A DNA stretch of 64,000 nt from Halopenitus malekzadehii (GTDB lineage Archaea; Halobacteriota; Halobacteria; Halobacteriales; Haloferacaceae), in NCBI RefSeq assembly GCF_900108505.1, contig NZ_FNWU01000001.1:760725-824724 (forward strand). Direction: 5' to 3'. Shown here in pieces: positions 27,329 to 36,133 of the stretch. The position numbers and the translations under genes were made by a program. Numbering within the stretch: the stretch's first letter is position 1; each line of letters starts with the position of its first letter. Under the pieces are notes generated by a model. It was given only the letters and a program-made list of their open reading frames with translations, did not search any database and had not been told where the DNA came from.

Positions 27329-27423
27329 ACCCCGGATTCGATCGTGATCGGTAAAGAACCCGCGGGTCGGAGATCTCCACGACCTCGATCATTCGTGCTT
27401 CCGGTCTCGTCGGCGATCTCGGC

Positions 27424-27927
27424 CTATTCGACGACCTCGACTGCGCCGCGCATTCCGCTTGCCTGATGGGGGGTACAGATGTACCGATACGTTCCCGCCG
27501 TCTCGAAGACGTGGGTGAACGTCGATCCCGCTTCCCGATACAGATCGCTCTCGAACCGGCCATTCTCCTCCACGACGTTGTGTTGGCCTCCCTCGCCGGT
27601 CCAGTCCCAGACGACCTCGGTGCCGGCGCTCACCCGGACCGCCGCGGGTCCGAACGCGAGCCCCCCGGCGGCGCCGACGCCGACCGTCACGGTCGACTCG
27701 CCGGTGCGATCGACGACGCCGTCGTAGTTGTTCGCGCTCGCGATCCAGTCGTCGGTGCCGGAGGCGGACCCATCGTCGCCACCAGTCCCGTCCTCGCCAC
27801 CGGTCCCGCTCTGGCCACCGGCTTCATCCGTACCGCCACCCACACAGCCGGATCCGAACACGAGCGCGGTCGATCCCACCGCTGCGAGTACGGCACGCCG
27901 AGAGGGTCGGTTGTGGTGTCGCGCCAT
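27424..27927 (-). CDS. Halocyanin-like blue copper lipoprotein
   Basis: A 167-residue exported protein. RPSRRAVLAAVGSTALVFGSGC gives a Tat motif and lipobox (Cys28). A Gly/Thr/Asp linker leads to a plastocyanin/halocyanin domain with copper ligands His in GGQHNVV and Cys, His and Met in YICTPHQASGM. It is an electron carrier at the outer membrane face. It lies about 95 nt from the rhomboid start and is divergent from a DUF5799-like gene. ATG at 27927 is chosen; the frame upstream to 28041 lacks signal-peptide character. Confidence 0.92.
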   Translation of the reverse strand: MARHHNRPSRRAVLAAVGSTALVFGSGCVGGGTDEAGGQSGTGGEDGTGGDDGSASGTDDWIASANNYDGVVDRTGESTVTVGVGAAGGLAFGPAAVRVSAGTEVVWDWTGEGGQHNVVEENGRFESDLYREAGSTFTHVFETAGTYRYICTPHQASGMRGAVEVVE

Positions 27928-28045
27928 ACTCGCTCTCGGGGAGATCGATCCAAAACGGGATCGATCCGAACCGGTATCGATCCGGGGGGACGGCGGAACA
28001 GCACCGAGCACAACGCTCTTTGGAGCGGTCCGCGTAGCCACCGCT

Positions 28046-28495
28046 ATGAGCGATTGGACGGACGCGATCGTCGGCGACAGAATGGCCGTCGATCAGGAGT
28101 TCAACGACCGCGTTATGAACTCCCAGTTCAGCAACCAGGAGTGGGGACTGATCATGACCGCAACCGAACTCGAGATCGAGAACCCAGAGGATCCCGACCG
28201 GGCGCGGATCGTCGCCGACACCTCCAAGCTCCCGGAGATGATGCCGGAGCTCGACTCGCTGCGCGAGCAGATGCCGGGCGCGGCCGGTGGTGGCGGCGGA
28301 AGCGGCGGTGGCGGCAGCGGCGGCTTCCTCGGGTCGGTTCGCAGTGCACTCGGTCTCGACGGCGACGACGGCGAGGCCGACGCGGAACGCCTTGAAGCGG
28401 CCGAAACGATGACTCAGGAGTACGCGGAGCGACTCCAGCAACGCCTCGAGGACAACGGGAAGTTCGAACGCGCCCGCACCGCCTACCTTGAGTAG
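28046..28495 (+). CDS. DUF5799-like conserved haloarchaeal protein
   Basis: A 149-residue acidic soluble protein starting MSDWTDAIVGDRMAVDQEF. The N-terminal domain (1-75) includes SNQEWGLIMTATELEIE and a DTSKLPEMMPEL segment. A Gly/Ser linker at about 80-95 leads to a C-terminal helix (DAERLEAAETMTQEYAERLQQRLE). The pattern agrees with my recollection of DUF5799, a haloarchaeal family without known function. It stands alone, divergent from halocyanin. Confidence 0.82.
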   Translation: MSDWTDAIVGDRMAVDQEFNDRVMNSQFSNQEWGLIMTATELEIENPEDPDRARIVADTSKLPEMMPELDSLREQMPGAAGGGGGSGGGGSGGFLGSVRSALGLDGDDGEADAERLEAAETMTQEYAERLQQRLEDNGKFERARTAYLE

Positions 28496-28593
28496 GTCGC
28501 CGGACCCGTTCCAGACGGAGTCGGTGTCGAACGTCCGGTTATGAACCGGTAGGGGAACCATTACTATGGGATTTCGAGCCCGTTTCGTCGATT

Positions 28594-28911
28594 ATGTCCC
28601 GTTCCTCACACGGTACGGCCGTCGTCGACGCGGAGCTCCCACGGACCGAACAGATCCGGCGTGCCGCCGATCGACTCGGGGGTGTCCTGCAGTCGCTGGA
28701 TCTCGAGGAGGACGCACGGCTCGCCGACGAACTGATCACGGCGATCCGGGCGGTTGACCGGGCGTACGACCTCGAGATGACGGTTCGAGACGCTGACCGA
28801 AAAACGGTTCGAGACGCTGACCGAAAAACGGTTCGAGACCGCGATCGGGGAGCCGACGGATTTCGGTTTCCGTCGTCGCTCGCCGACGAGCGTCTCCCCC
28901 GCAATCGGTAG
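28594..28911 (+). CDS. Small helical protein of unknown function with internal repeat
   Basis: A 105-residue protein. Residues 15-65 are predicted helical (RTEQIRRAADRLGGVLQSLDLEEDARLADELI). The segment VRDADRKT is repeated exactly twice by a 24-bp tandem duplication (28783-28806 and 28807-28830), with a third partial copy. The C-terminus is basic. No family was recognised. The start could be elsewhere, but this frame is the one with a helical amphipathic pattern and acidic composition. Confidence 0.6.
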   Translation: MSRSSHGTAVVDAELPRTEQIRRAADRLGGVLQSLDLEEDARLADELITAIRAVDRAYDLEMTVRDADRKTVRDADRKTVRDRDRGADGFRFPSSLADERLPRNR

Positions 28912-28958
28912 GGACGCCGCCTCAGTGACACCGTCACCGGCGTCGATCGGTGACGCTT

Positions 28959-29108
28959 TCACTCGGCGTCGCCGCTGTGGAACAGCGTCAGCTCTTCGGC
29001 CTCGTAGATGTTGATGAGTTCGTTGATGAGGTCGTCGTACTCTTCATCCTCGATGCGGAGTCCGTCGAGCCGTTCGATCGTCTCCTCGTCAATATGGATC
29101 TGTGGCAT
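28959..29108 (-). CDS. Small DUF7557-like protein (49 residues)
   Basis: A very short gene on the minus strand: ATG at 29108, TGA at 28959-28961. The translation begins MPQIHIDEETIERLDGLR and continues with EDEEYDDLINELINIYEAEEL. The strand plus two helices resemble a ribbon-helix-helix fold, like small haloarchaeal antitoxin-like proteins (DUF7557 from memory). There is no adjacent toxin; downstream lies a membrane-bound hydrolase gene about 70 nt upstream of its start. Confidence 0.75.
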   Translation of the reverse strand: MPQIHIDEETIERLDGLRIEDEEYDDLINELINIYEAEELTLFHSGDAE

Positions 29109-29179
29109 ACTTCCCGGTTTGCCGGCCCGATTCATAAGTTATCGGGAGCGAAACGACGGCTGGGATCCAGTCCGCAGCA

Positions 29180-29677
29180 TCACCAGCCGACGAGCCGACC
29201 GGCCAACGCGAAGGTACCGACCGCCATCGCGACGCCGACGACGAGCAGCCCGTAGTTCGCGACGGTGTTGTCCGCCCGCCAGAGTGACAGCGAGTAGGTC
29301 CGTCCCGAAAGCGGCCACAGGAGCGGGACGCCGGCCGGCGTCAACGCGTCGGCGAGCAGATGTGCGCCGACCGTTGCGATGCCGAGCACGAGGCCGAAGG
29401 CACCCAGCCCGACGGCCGCGGTCACGCCGAGTTCGCTCGCCGCCAGCGATCCCGCACCGCCGAAGACGCCGCCCACGGCCAGCGCGAACAGCAGGCTGTG
29501 TGTCGGCCCGCGGTGGGGAACGATCGGCAGTCGATGGTCGATGTCGGGCAGCATCGTGAACCACAGCATCACGGCGCCCGCGAGGACAGCGAGGGAGTCC
29601 GCACCGGCCGCGAACAGTCCCACGCCGAAGGGCGCATAGACCGCGATCGACGCCCCGAGATGACCGGTTCGATACAC
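29180..29677 (-). CDS. Membrane-bound metal-dependent hydrolase (DUF457/YdjM-like)
   Basis: A 165-residue protein with four to five hydrophobic helices and the conserved metal-binding pattern DIDHRLPIVPHRGPTHS, with the second site in VGAHLLADALTP. This is the YdjM/DUF457 family, related to phospholipase-C-like hydrolases; its substrate is unknown. GTG at 29677 gives MYRTGHLGASI, the family N-terminus; the frame is open to 29746 but that part is Arg-rich and unconserved. It is divergent from the HTTM gene. Confidence 0.85.
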   Translation of the reverse strand: MYRTGHLGASIAVYAPFGVGLFAAGADSLAVLAGAVMLWFTMLPDIDHRLPIVPHRGPTHSLLFALAVGGVFGGAGSLAASELGVTAAVGLGAFGLVLGIATVGAHLLADALTPAGVPLLWPLSGRTYSLSLWRADNTVANYGLLVVGVAMAVGTFALAGRLVGW

Positions 29678-29783
29678 GGTCCGGCGTCCGCGTTCGGGAC
29701 GTATGAACCGTTGGGTTTCGGACCGGTAGCAGTCGGTGCTCCACAAAACCTATTCGTACGACTGCGGTAGACTGGACCGAGAG

Positions 29784-31292
29784 ATGTTCGACCGCCCATC
29801 ACGTCGCCGGATCGCGAACGCCGTGGGGCGGTTCGTCCGTGCTCGGGCCGCCGTCGATCGGCGCGCGCTTGCCGCCGTTCGGATCGGGCTCGGGCTCGTG
29901 ATCCTGATCGACCTCCTCCTCCGTAGCCGTCATCTGCGAGCTCTCTACACTGACTCCGGCGTGTTGACGACCGACGCGCTTGCGAGCGCGTACCCGTCGC
30001 TTGCCGGCGTCTCGATGCACGCCGTCGCGGAGTCGGTTGCAGGGCCCGCGGGCGTTGCCGCCCTGTTCGTGATCGCCGGCATCGTCGCGGTCGCGCTCGC
30101 CGTCGGGTACCACAGCCGGATCGCCGCGGCCGTCTCGCTCGCGTTCGTGCTCTCGTTGCAGGCGCGCAACCCCTTCGTGCTCAACTCCGGCGATCTGCTG
30201 TTGTGGCAGCTGTGTCTGTTCGCCACGCTGCTCCCGGTCGGCTCGCGGTGGTCGATCGACGCGGTGCGTGGGCCTCCGGTATCGGGTGACAGAGCGCACC
30301 CAGGGCGGGCCGACGTGCAGGTCGCGTCGGTCGCGACCGCGGCCCTCCTCGTCCACGTCGCCCTCGTCTACGTCACGAACGCGGTGTTCAAGCTCCGGGG
30401 CGACCGCTGGATCGCGGGCGACGGCGCCGCGATCGCGTTCAGTATGGACCAGTTCACGGTCCTGTTGGGGCCGTGGGTCGCGGGGTCGCCGACGCTGCTG
30501 TGGATCCTGAACTACGCGTGGCTCGGACTGCTCGTCGCATCGCCGCTGCTCGTGGTCGCACGGGGTCGGATCCGAACCGCGATCGCGGCCGGGATCGCCG
30601 GCGGCCACGCGGGGATGGTGCTCACGATGGCGATTTCGGTCTTTCCGCTGGTGTCCATCGTCTCACTGCTGCCGTTTCTCGGGTCCGGCGTCTGGGACCG
30701 GATCGAGGCGGCGACGGCGGGCATTCGGTATCGCCTCATAGCTGTCGTCGACGGTGACAGTAACGGTGACAGTATGGCGACCGTTGATCCCGGGATCGGA
30801 CCGTGGCTCCACGCCGCCGTCCGGACGATCGCAGTCGCGTTGCTCGTCGGTACGCTCGTCTGGAACGCGGCCGCGCTCGGCTACGTGGAGGTGGGAGCGG
30901 ACGACGCCGGGATCGACCCGACCGAGTACGGCTGGGAGATGTTCGCTCCGGACCCCTCCGGGACCGACCACTGGTTCGTGATCAACGCCGAGCTGGCGAG
31001 CGGCGAGCACGTCGACGGCCTCGGTCGCGGGTCGGTCACGAGCGAGCCGCCCCCCGACGTGGACGCGACCTACCCCTCCGCACGCTGGCGCAAGTACCTG
31101 ATATCGATCACCGTCGCCGACGATCCGACGGTCTCGCGCTCGACCGCGGCGTACGTCTGCCGGACCGTCGCCGATCGGACCGGCGAGTCCGTCGAGTCCG
31201 TGGAGATAACCTATTACCAACGGATGGCGTGGCCGGAGCCGAGCGAGGAGGTCGGAACCAACCGGCTCGTGACGCACGACTGTCGGGCGTGA
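29784..31292 (+). CDS. HTTM-domain membrane protein
   Basis: A 502-residue integral membrane protein with the horizontally transferred transmembrane (HTTM) layout related to vitamin K-dependent gamma-carboxylase. It contains about nine helices, RIGLGLVILIDLLLRSRHLRALYTDSG near the start, SGDLLLWQLCLFATLLPVG and VYVTNAVFKLRGDRWIAGDGA in the middle. A soluble C-terminal domain (about 370-502; YGWEMFAPDPSGTDHWFV) follows. Haloarchaeal members have no proven activity. The start ATG at 29784 is favoured over an extension to 29736. Confidence 0.83.
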   Translation: MFDRPSRRRIANAVGRFVRARAAVDRRALAAVRIGLGLVILIDLLLRSRHLRALYTDSGVLTTDALASAYPSLAGVSMHAVAESVAGPAGVAALFVIAGIVAVALAVGYHSRIAAAVSLAFVLSLQARNPFVLNSGDLLLWQLCLFATLLPVGSRWSIDAVRGPPVSGDRAHPGRADVQVASVATAALLVHVALVYVTNAVFKLRGDRWIAGDGAAIAFSMDQFTVLLGPWVAGSPTLLWILNYAWLGLLVASPLLVVARGRIRTAIAAGIAGGHAGMVLTMAISVFPLVSIVSLLPFLGSGVWDRIEAATAGIRYRLIAVVDGDSNGDSMATVDPGIGPWLHAAVRTIAVALLVGTLVWNAAALGYVEVGADDAGIDPTEYGWEMFAPDPSGTDHWFVINAELASGEHVDGLGRGSVTSEPPPDVDATYPSARWRKYLISITVADDPTVSRSTAAYVCRTVADRTGESVESVEITYYQRMAWPEPSEEVGTNRLVTHDCRA

Positions 31293-31386
31293 GGTTCGGT
31301 CCGATCGACGTCCGCCGGAAACGGGGGACAGCCGGGTCGGGCGACGACCGGTGGGCGACAACCAGCCGGGCGAAACGACTTAGTCG

Positions 31387-32724
31387 ATGACGGGAGACTC
31401 CCCGGCAGTGAGCGAACGGTGGCTCCTCGCGTGGGGGACGGGCTACGCCGCGGTGGGTGCGGCGTCGCTGTTGCTCCCCCTCTACGCGATCGAACTCGGT
31501 GCGGGCGCGTTCCTCGTGGGAGCGATGGCCTCGACCGCCGCCTTCGCCGGCGTCCCGGGGGCGATCCTGTGGGGCCAGCTGGCGGCACGAACGCGGCGGC
31601 GACGACCCTTCGTGCTCGTCGCGCTCGCGTCGGTCGCGGGAGTGCTGGGTATCGTCCCGCTTTTGGGATCGCCGTGGTCGCTGCTCGTTGCGAACGCGGC
31701 CCTCTGGTTCGTCGTCTCGGCGGCTGCGCCCGTGCTCAACCTGATCGTCGTCGAGGGCGCCGACGCGGCCGAGTGGGACGTGCGGATCGGTCGACTCAAC
31801 GCCGTTCAGGGATACGGGTGGGTAGCCGGACTCGTCCTCGGGACCGTCTGGACCGCGACCGTCAGCCGGCTGCTCCCCACGGTAGCGGCACAGGAACTCC
31901 TGTTCGTCGTGCTCGCCGCCGCGGGCGCGATGGCCACGCTCGCCGCGATCCGGTGGTACCCGGAGCGTCCCACGACGAGTCCCGAACGGTTCGATCGGAT
32001 CTACCACCGGCTGAACCGCCCCGATTGGGGTGCTGGACGGTACCTCCGTGCGACGCCGTACGGAACCGCCCGGCTCTACTGGGGCATTCGCGAGTGGATC
32101 GCCGCCAGACGTCGCGGCCGTCGCCCCGGGGGGTCATTTGACCGGACGCTTCGGAAATATCTGGTCGCCGTCGGGCTGTTCTCGGTCGGATTCGCCGTCT
32201 TCTGGGGGCCGATGCCCGTCTATCTGACCGAAACGGGTTCCTCGACCGGGGCGGTCTTCGTGTTGTTCCTGCTCGCGAACGCCGGCAGCGCCGTCTGCTA
32301 TTCGCCCGTTGGGCGGCTGGTGGGCAAACGCGGGCCATATACGCTACAGGCCGTGGCACTCGGCGGTCGCGCGCTGCTGTTTCCCGGGATTGCAGTCGTC
32401 GGGATCGCCGCGCCCACGGTCGCGACGTCCGCGAACGCGGTCGGATTCACCCTGATCGGCGTGACGTGGGCGTTGATCGCGGTGACGGCGACCGGGATCG
32501 TCACACGACTGGCCGCCGAGCCGGTCCGCGGCTATGCGCTCGGCGCCTACACGGCGATTGCGGGTATCGGAACCGGCCTCGGGAGCATCGTGGGCGGCGG
32601 CGTCGCCGAGGTGGCCGGGTATCCCGCGACGTTCGTCGGGGCCGGGGGCGTCGTGTTGGCGGCACTCGGCCTGTTCGTGTGGTCGGTCGGGTTTGACGGA
32701 GGGGGGTCGAGAGCGTCGAGCTGA
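31387..32724 (+). CDS. MFS transporter
   Basis: A 445-residue major facilitator with 11-12 helices and a cytosolic mid-loop of about 65 residues (YPERPTTSPERFDRIY... up to SFDRTLRKY). GAILWGQLAARTRRRRP is the loop-2-3 motif A, and a second copy is SPVGRLVGKRGPYT. Substrate cannot be inferred; drug or metabolite export is common for such relatives. It is a stand-alone gene between the HTTM gene and the kinase-like gene. Confidence 0.85.
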   Translation: MTGDSPAVSERWLLAWGTGYAAVGAASLLLPLYAIELGAGAFLVGAMASTAAFAGVPGAILWGQLAARTRRRRPFVLVALASVAGVLGIVPLLGSPWSLLVANAALWFVVSAAAPVLNLIVVEGADAAEWDVRIGRLNAVQGYGWVAGLVLGTVWTATVSRLLPTVAAQELLFVVLAAAGAMATLAAIRWYPERPTTSPERFDRIYHRLNRPDWGAGRYLRATPYGTARLYWGIREWIAARRRGRRPGGSFDRTLRKYLVAVGLFSVGFAVFWGPMPVYLTETGSSTGAVFVLFLLANAGSAVCYSPVGRLVGKRGPYTLQAVALGGRALLFPGIAVVGIAAPTVATSANAVGFTLIGVTWALIAVTATGIVTRLAAEPVRGYALGAYTAIAGIGTGLGSIVGGGVAEVAGYPATFVGAGGVVLAALGLFVWSVGFDGGGSRASS

Positions 32725-32806
32725 CGCGCCGTGGGACGCGAGCGGAACACACGCCGCGACGCGCACGGTCGTGCCGTTTAACCGCATCCCCGCCGTGTGG
32801 TCCCGT

Positions 32807-33694
32807 ATGGAACTGCAGCGACTCGTTCGGGGACGGATCGACTGGCCCCAGATCGAACGAGTCGCGGTCGACCTCGCCGAGCGATACGGCCGCGAGACGG
32901 TGCACGTCCGGTTCCTCGACGCGGACAACTGGCTGTCGACCCCGATGGTCCTCGACGACGACCGCTTCGTGAAGGTGATCACGAAACAGAACACGCTGGT
33001 CCACGCCCTGTTCACGACCGGACGCAACCTCGGGGCGTTCTCCTCGGGGACGGAGGGGTTCTTCGAGCGGTTCGAGACGCCCTACGAGATGGCCCGCCAC
33101 GAGCTCGAGGCGACCCGGAAGCTGCGCGAGCTCGGGATCAACGCCCCCGACCCCATCGAGGCGCTCGAGATCGACGGGCTCGGTGTGCTCGTCCTGGAGT
33201 ATCTTCCGGAGTTTCGATCCCTCGACGAGCTCGACACCGATCGCGAGCGCGAACTCGCTCCCGCCCTCTTCGAGACGCTGCGAACGGTCCACGACGCGGG
33301 ACTCGCCCACGGCGACCTCCGGGCGGAGAACGTGTTGATCCTCGACGGCGAGATCTACGTCATCGACGCGACGAACGTCGCCGACGACGCCAGGGACGAC
33401 GCCCGCGCGTACGATCTCGCGAGCGCGATCGCCTCGCTGGAGCCGCTCATCGGTCCGCGGGAGACGATCGCGGCCGCGCTCACCGCCTACACGACTACGG
33501 AGCTGCTTGATGCCCGTCGATTCCTGGATTTCGTCGCATTGCGCCCCGATCACGACTTCGACGCAACCGGGCTGAAGGGGGAACTCGAGAAGCGTGCCAC
33601 CCGGTCGCGGGAGGCCGAAAGGGGGAACGCTGTTGGCGGGGAGACCGAGAGCGGGGGCCCCGCCTCGATCGACGAGGAACGACCCCGGTCCTGA
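32807..33694 (+). CDS. RIO/ABC1-like atypical protein kinase
   Basis: A 295-residue kinase-fold protein. VKVITKQN provides the probable ATP-binding Lys (about 63). The catalytic loop is AHGDLRAENVLI (HxDxxxxN) and the metal-binding DFG equivalent is YVIDATNV. The fold resembles RIO1 and Bud32-like small kinases, with a helical C-terminal extension of about 50 residues that is acidic. Substrate is unknown. It is convergent with the HerA-like gene, 17 nt apart. ATG at 32807 is selected over the long upstream frame. Confidence 0.8.
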   Translation: MELQRLVRGRIDWPQIERVAVDLAERYGRETVHVRFLDADNWLSTPMVLDDDRFVKVITKQNTLVHALFTTGRNLGAFSSGTEGFFERFETPYEMARHELEATRKLRELGINAPDPIEALEIDGLGVLVLEYLPEFRSLDELDTDRERELAPALFETLRTVHDAGLAHGDLRAENVLILDGEIYVIDATNVADDARDDARAYDLASAIASLEPLIGPRETIAAALTAYTTTELLDARRFLDFVALRPDHDFDATGLKGELEKRATRSREAERGNAVGGETESGGPASIDEERPRS

Positions 33695-33711
33695 GACTCG
33701 ACCGCGCTCGA

Positions 33712-36030
33712 CTACTCCTTCGGGTCCACGATCTCGGCGTCGTCCGCTGCGGGATCGAACTCGGTGCCGTCGTTTTCCGCCGTGCCGTCCCCGCTCGCCT
33801 TCCCCGCTTCGTCGGGTGTGGAGAGCACCTCTGCGTCCTCGTCGCGATCCGAGCCGGCAGCGTCGTCTACGTCTCCATCCGCGTCTCCGTCCGCATCTCC
33901 GTCCGTCTCCGCAGTCGCTTCTGCCCTGGTCCCTCCCACACCGGTTCCTCCCGCCTCGGTCTCTCCCACACCGGCCTCTCCCGCCTCGGCAGCGATCGAT
34001 CTGGCGGTGTCGGTTAACCCAGGTGTGGCAACCGGAGAGTCGACCGGGGTCCCTGAAGCCGGCTCGTTTTCGGCCGACGCGTCGACGTCCATCGGAGGTG
34101 CCGCGTCCTCGAGTGCCGCGTCGATCCGAGAGGCGTCGATCCCCGTTTCGGGATCGGTGGCGGGTGCTCCACCGGTGTCTCCGTCCTCGTCCGCGAAATC
34201 GTGTTCTTGGGACCCGAGGAAGGCGTCCTCGACGGCGGCAACCATCTCGTCGACGGCGTCCCCATCGAGACGGTCGGCGTACGCGTCACGGACGAGCCAG
34301 GGGATCCCGTACTCATATCTGCTCCCTGCCACGTGACGGACGAGCCCCGACCGCCGAAGCGGCCGATGTCGGGCGTAGGCGTGTTCGGTGTCGCCGCCGC
34401 CGCCGGCGGCGATGTGGGCGGTGACGGGATCGCTGGTCCCCTCACGGCGGTAGTGTCGCAGCATCTCCGTCGACATCTCCGTGAGCGCCTCGACCCGGTC
34501 TCGAAGGTTCTCGACCACGGCCTCACGGGTTCCCAGATCGATCGCCTCGTCGAACCGGAGCGCGCTCTCAGCGACGTCCGCAGCGGAGATCGGGTCGACC
34601 GCGTCGATCCCGAACGCACCGTCATCGGCGACGCCGTCAGTTGCCACACCGGCGGCGTCACCGGTCGCGTCGGCGGCGTCGAGCGCGTCGGCGAGGTCAC
34701 CGGCGTCCGCGACCGCCTCCGGGTCCTCGATCCACTCGATCGAGTCCTCCGTGGTTTCGGTATCCTCGCCGTCGTATTCGTTCCCCGCCCTGCGTTCGTC
34801 GTCCGCCCCGCGTTCGTCGTTCGTCCCGCGTTCGTCGTCCACCTCATCGGTGTCCGACCCACGTTCGTCGTTCGCCTCGCGCTCGTCGTCTCCCTTGGAT
34901 TCGTCAGCCGCGCCGCGCTCGTGGTCTTCGAGGGTCGACTGGCTCTCACCCGAGCCGCTGCGGTGGGGGGCCTCGGCTCGTCCGAGCAGCGCCTGCGAGA
35001 ACCGGTCGGCCATCCGGGAGAGGTCCTTCGCCTCCTCGAGTTCCTGTTCGAGCTGGGTGATCCGCGCGCGCTTCTTCTCGAGTTCCTGGCGGAGGTCGGC
35101 CAGCTCGGACTCCCGCCGTTCCTGTTCGTCGGAGATGGTTTCGAGCTCGGAGACGAGGTCCCCGGAGACGGACTTCAACTCCGGCCGTTCGAAGTCCTCG
35201 AGGCCGGGGGTCGCGCCGGCGTCGAAGGTTTGCTTGCGGTGGAACTGGATGCGGCGGATCGACTCGTCCCAGTCGGTCATCAGGAACGCCTCGCCGTCAC
35301 CCATGTCCTCGATCGCGTCGGCGTACTCGGACCCGAGGATCCGGCTCACGACGTTGGTGTCGTTGTCCCACGTCAGGCGGTGCCAGACGAGCCAGTCACA
35401 CTGGGTGATGAAGTCCTTCTTGACGTCGGCCGGCCGCTGGCTGATGCCGACGATCCCCAGCCCGTGCTTGCGGCCGCGCTTGCCGACCTTGATCAGCATC
35501 TTGCCGGTCTCGTCCATTCCGCCGCCCTCCGGGATATACTCGTGACACTCCTCGATCACGAGCAGGAAGGGTCGTTTGAGCTTCTTCTCCTTCGCGAAGA
35601 GGTGTTTGACCACGTTGAGGATGAGTTCGGAGGCGACCGACTCCTCGAGATACCCCGAGACGTCGAGGATGATCGGCACGTTCTGGTCGAGCGCGAGCGT
35701 GGCGATCTTCTCCGCGTGCTCCGGCGAGACAACGATGTCGCACTCGTCGTCGGCTCCGACGTGGAGGATCTCGTACTCCTCCTTGAGCCCGTAGTACTCC
35801 CCGTCGCTGTCGATGATCAGTACCGGATAGTTGTCCGCAAGCAGGTTCTCGATCAACACCGAGGCGGTGTTCGACTTGCCGGACCCGCTTTTGCCCGTGA
35901 TGAACGACCGCCCGGTCAGCACGTCGACGACGGGCAGTTCGACCGGGTCGCCCGGCTCCGACTCCGCATCCCCCCCGACCCCATCGCTCACGTCCGCGAC
36001 GTGGATCGTCTCGGCGTTGTCCTCGCTCAT
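33712..36030 (-). CDS. HerA-like ATP-binding protein (DUF87) with acidic repeat linker
   Basis: A 772-residue FtsK/HerA-superfamily ATPase. The motor (about 30-290) has Walker A ITGKSGSGKSNTA and Walker B LLVIEECHEYIPEGGG, plus GKRGRKHGLGIVGISQRPADV and LVWHRLTWDNDTN. A coiled coil follows (about 300-345; LRQELEKKRARITQLEQELEEA), then about 100 residues of DERG/ADDE repeats. A second folded part (about 450-600) ends in a winged-helix-like segment (YARHRPLRRSGLVRHVAGS), and a disordered acidic tail completes the protein. HerA motors translocate on DNA with NurA; no nurA is adjacent. Confidence 0.87.
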   Translation of the reverse strand: MSEDNAETIHVADVSDGVGGDAESEPGDPVELPVVDVLTGRSFITGKSGSGKSNTASVLIENLLADNYPVLIIDSDGEYYGLKEEYEILHVGADDECDIVVSPEHAEKIATLALDQNVPIILDVSGYLEESVASELILNVVKHLFAKEKKLKRPFLLVIEECHEYIPEGGGMDETGKMLIKVGKRGRKHGLGIVGISQRPADVKKDFITQCDWLVWHRLTWDNDTNVVSRILGSEYADAIEDMGDGEAFLMTDWDESIRRIQFHRKQTFDAGATPGLEDFERPELKSVSGDLVSELETISDEQERRESELADLRQELEKKRARITQLEQELEEAKDLSRMADRFSQALLGRAEAPHRSGSGESQSTLEDHERGAADESKGDDEREANDERGSDTDEVDDERGTNDERGADDERRAGNEYDGEDTETTEDSIEWIEDPEAVADAGDLADALDAADATGDAAGVATDGVADDGAFGIDAVDPISAADVAESALRFDEAIDLGTREAVVENLRDRVEALTEMSTEMLRHYRREGTSDPVTAHIAAGGGGDTEHAYARHRPLRRSGLVRHVAGSRYEYGIPWLVRDAYADRLDGDAVDEMVAAVEDAFLGSQEHDFADEDGDTGGAPATDPETGIDASRIDAALEDAAPPMDVDASAENEPASGTPVDSPVATPGLTDTARSIAAEAGEAGVGETEAGGTGVGGTRAEATAETDGDADGDADGDVDDAAGSDRDEDAEVLSTPDEAGKASGDGTAENDGTEFDPAADDAEIVDPKE

Positions 36031-36133
36031 ACCCGTAACGACGCCGGCCGGTCCTCAAAGACCTTCGCCCGCGTCCGACGGACGTCTGACGACGATCGGC
36101 GTCGATCGGCTCACGTCGTTTCCGGCGGCGGGA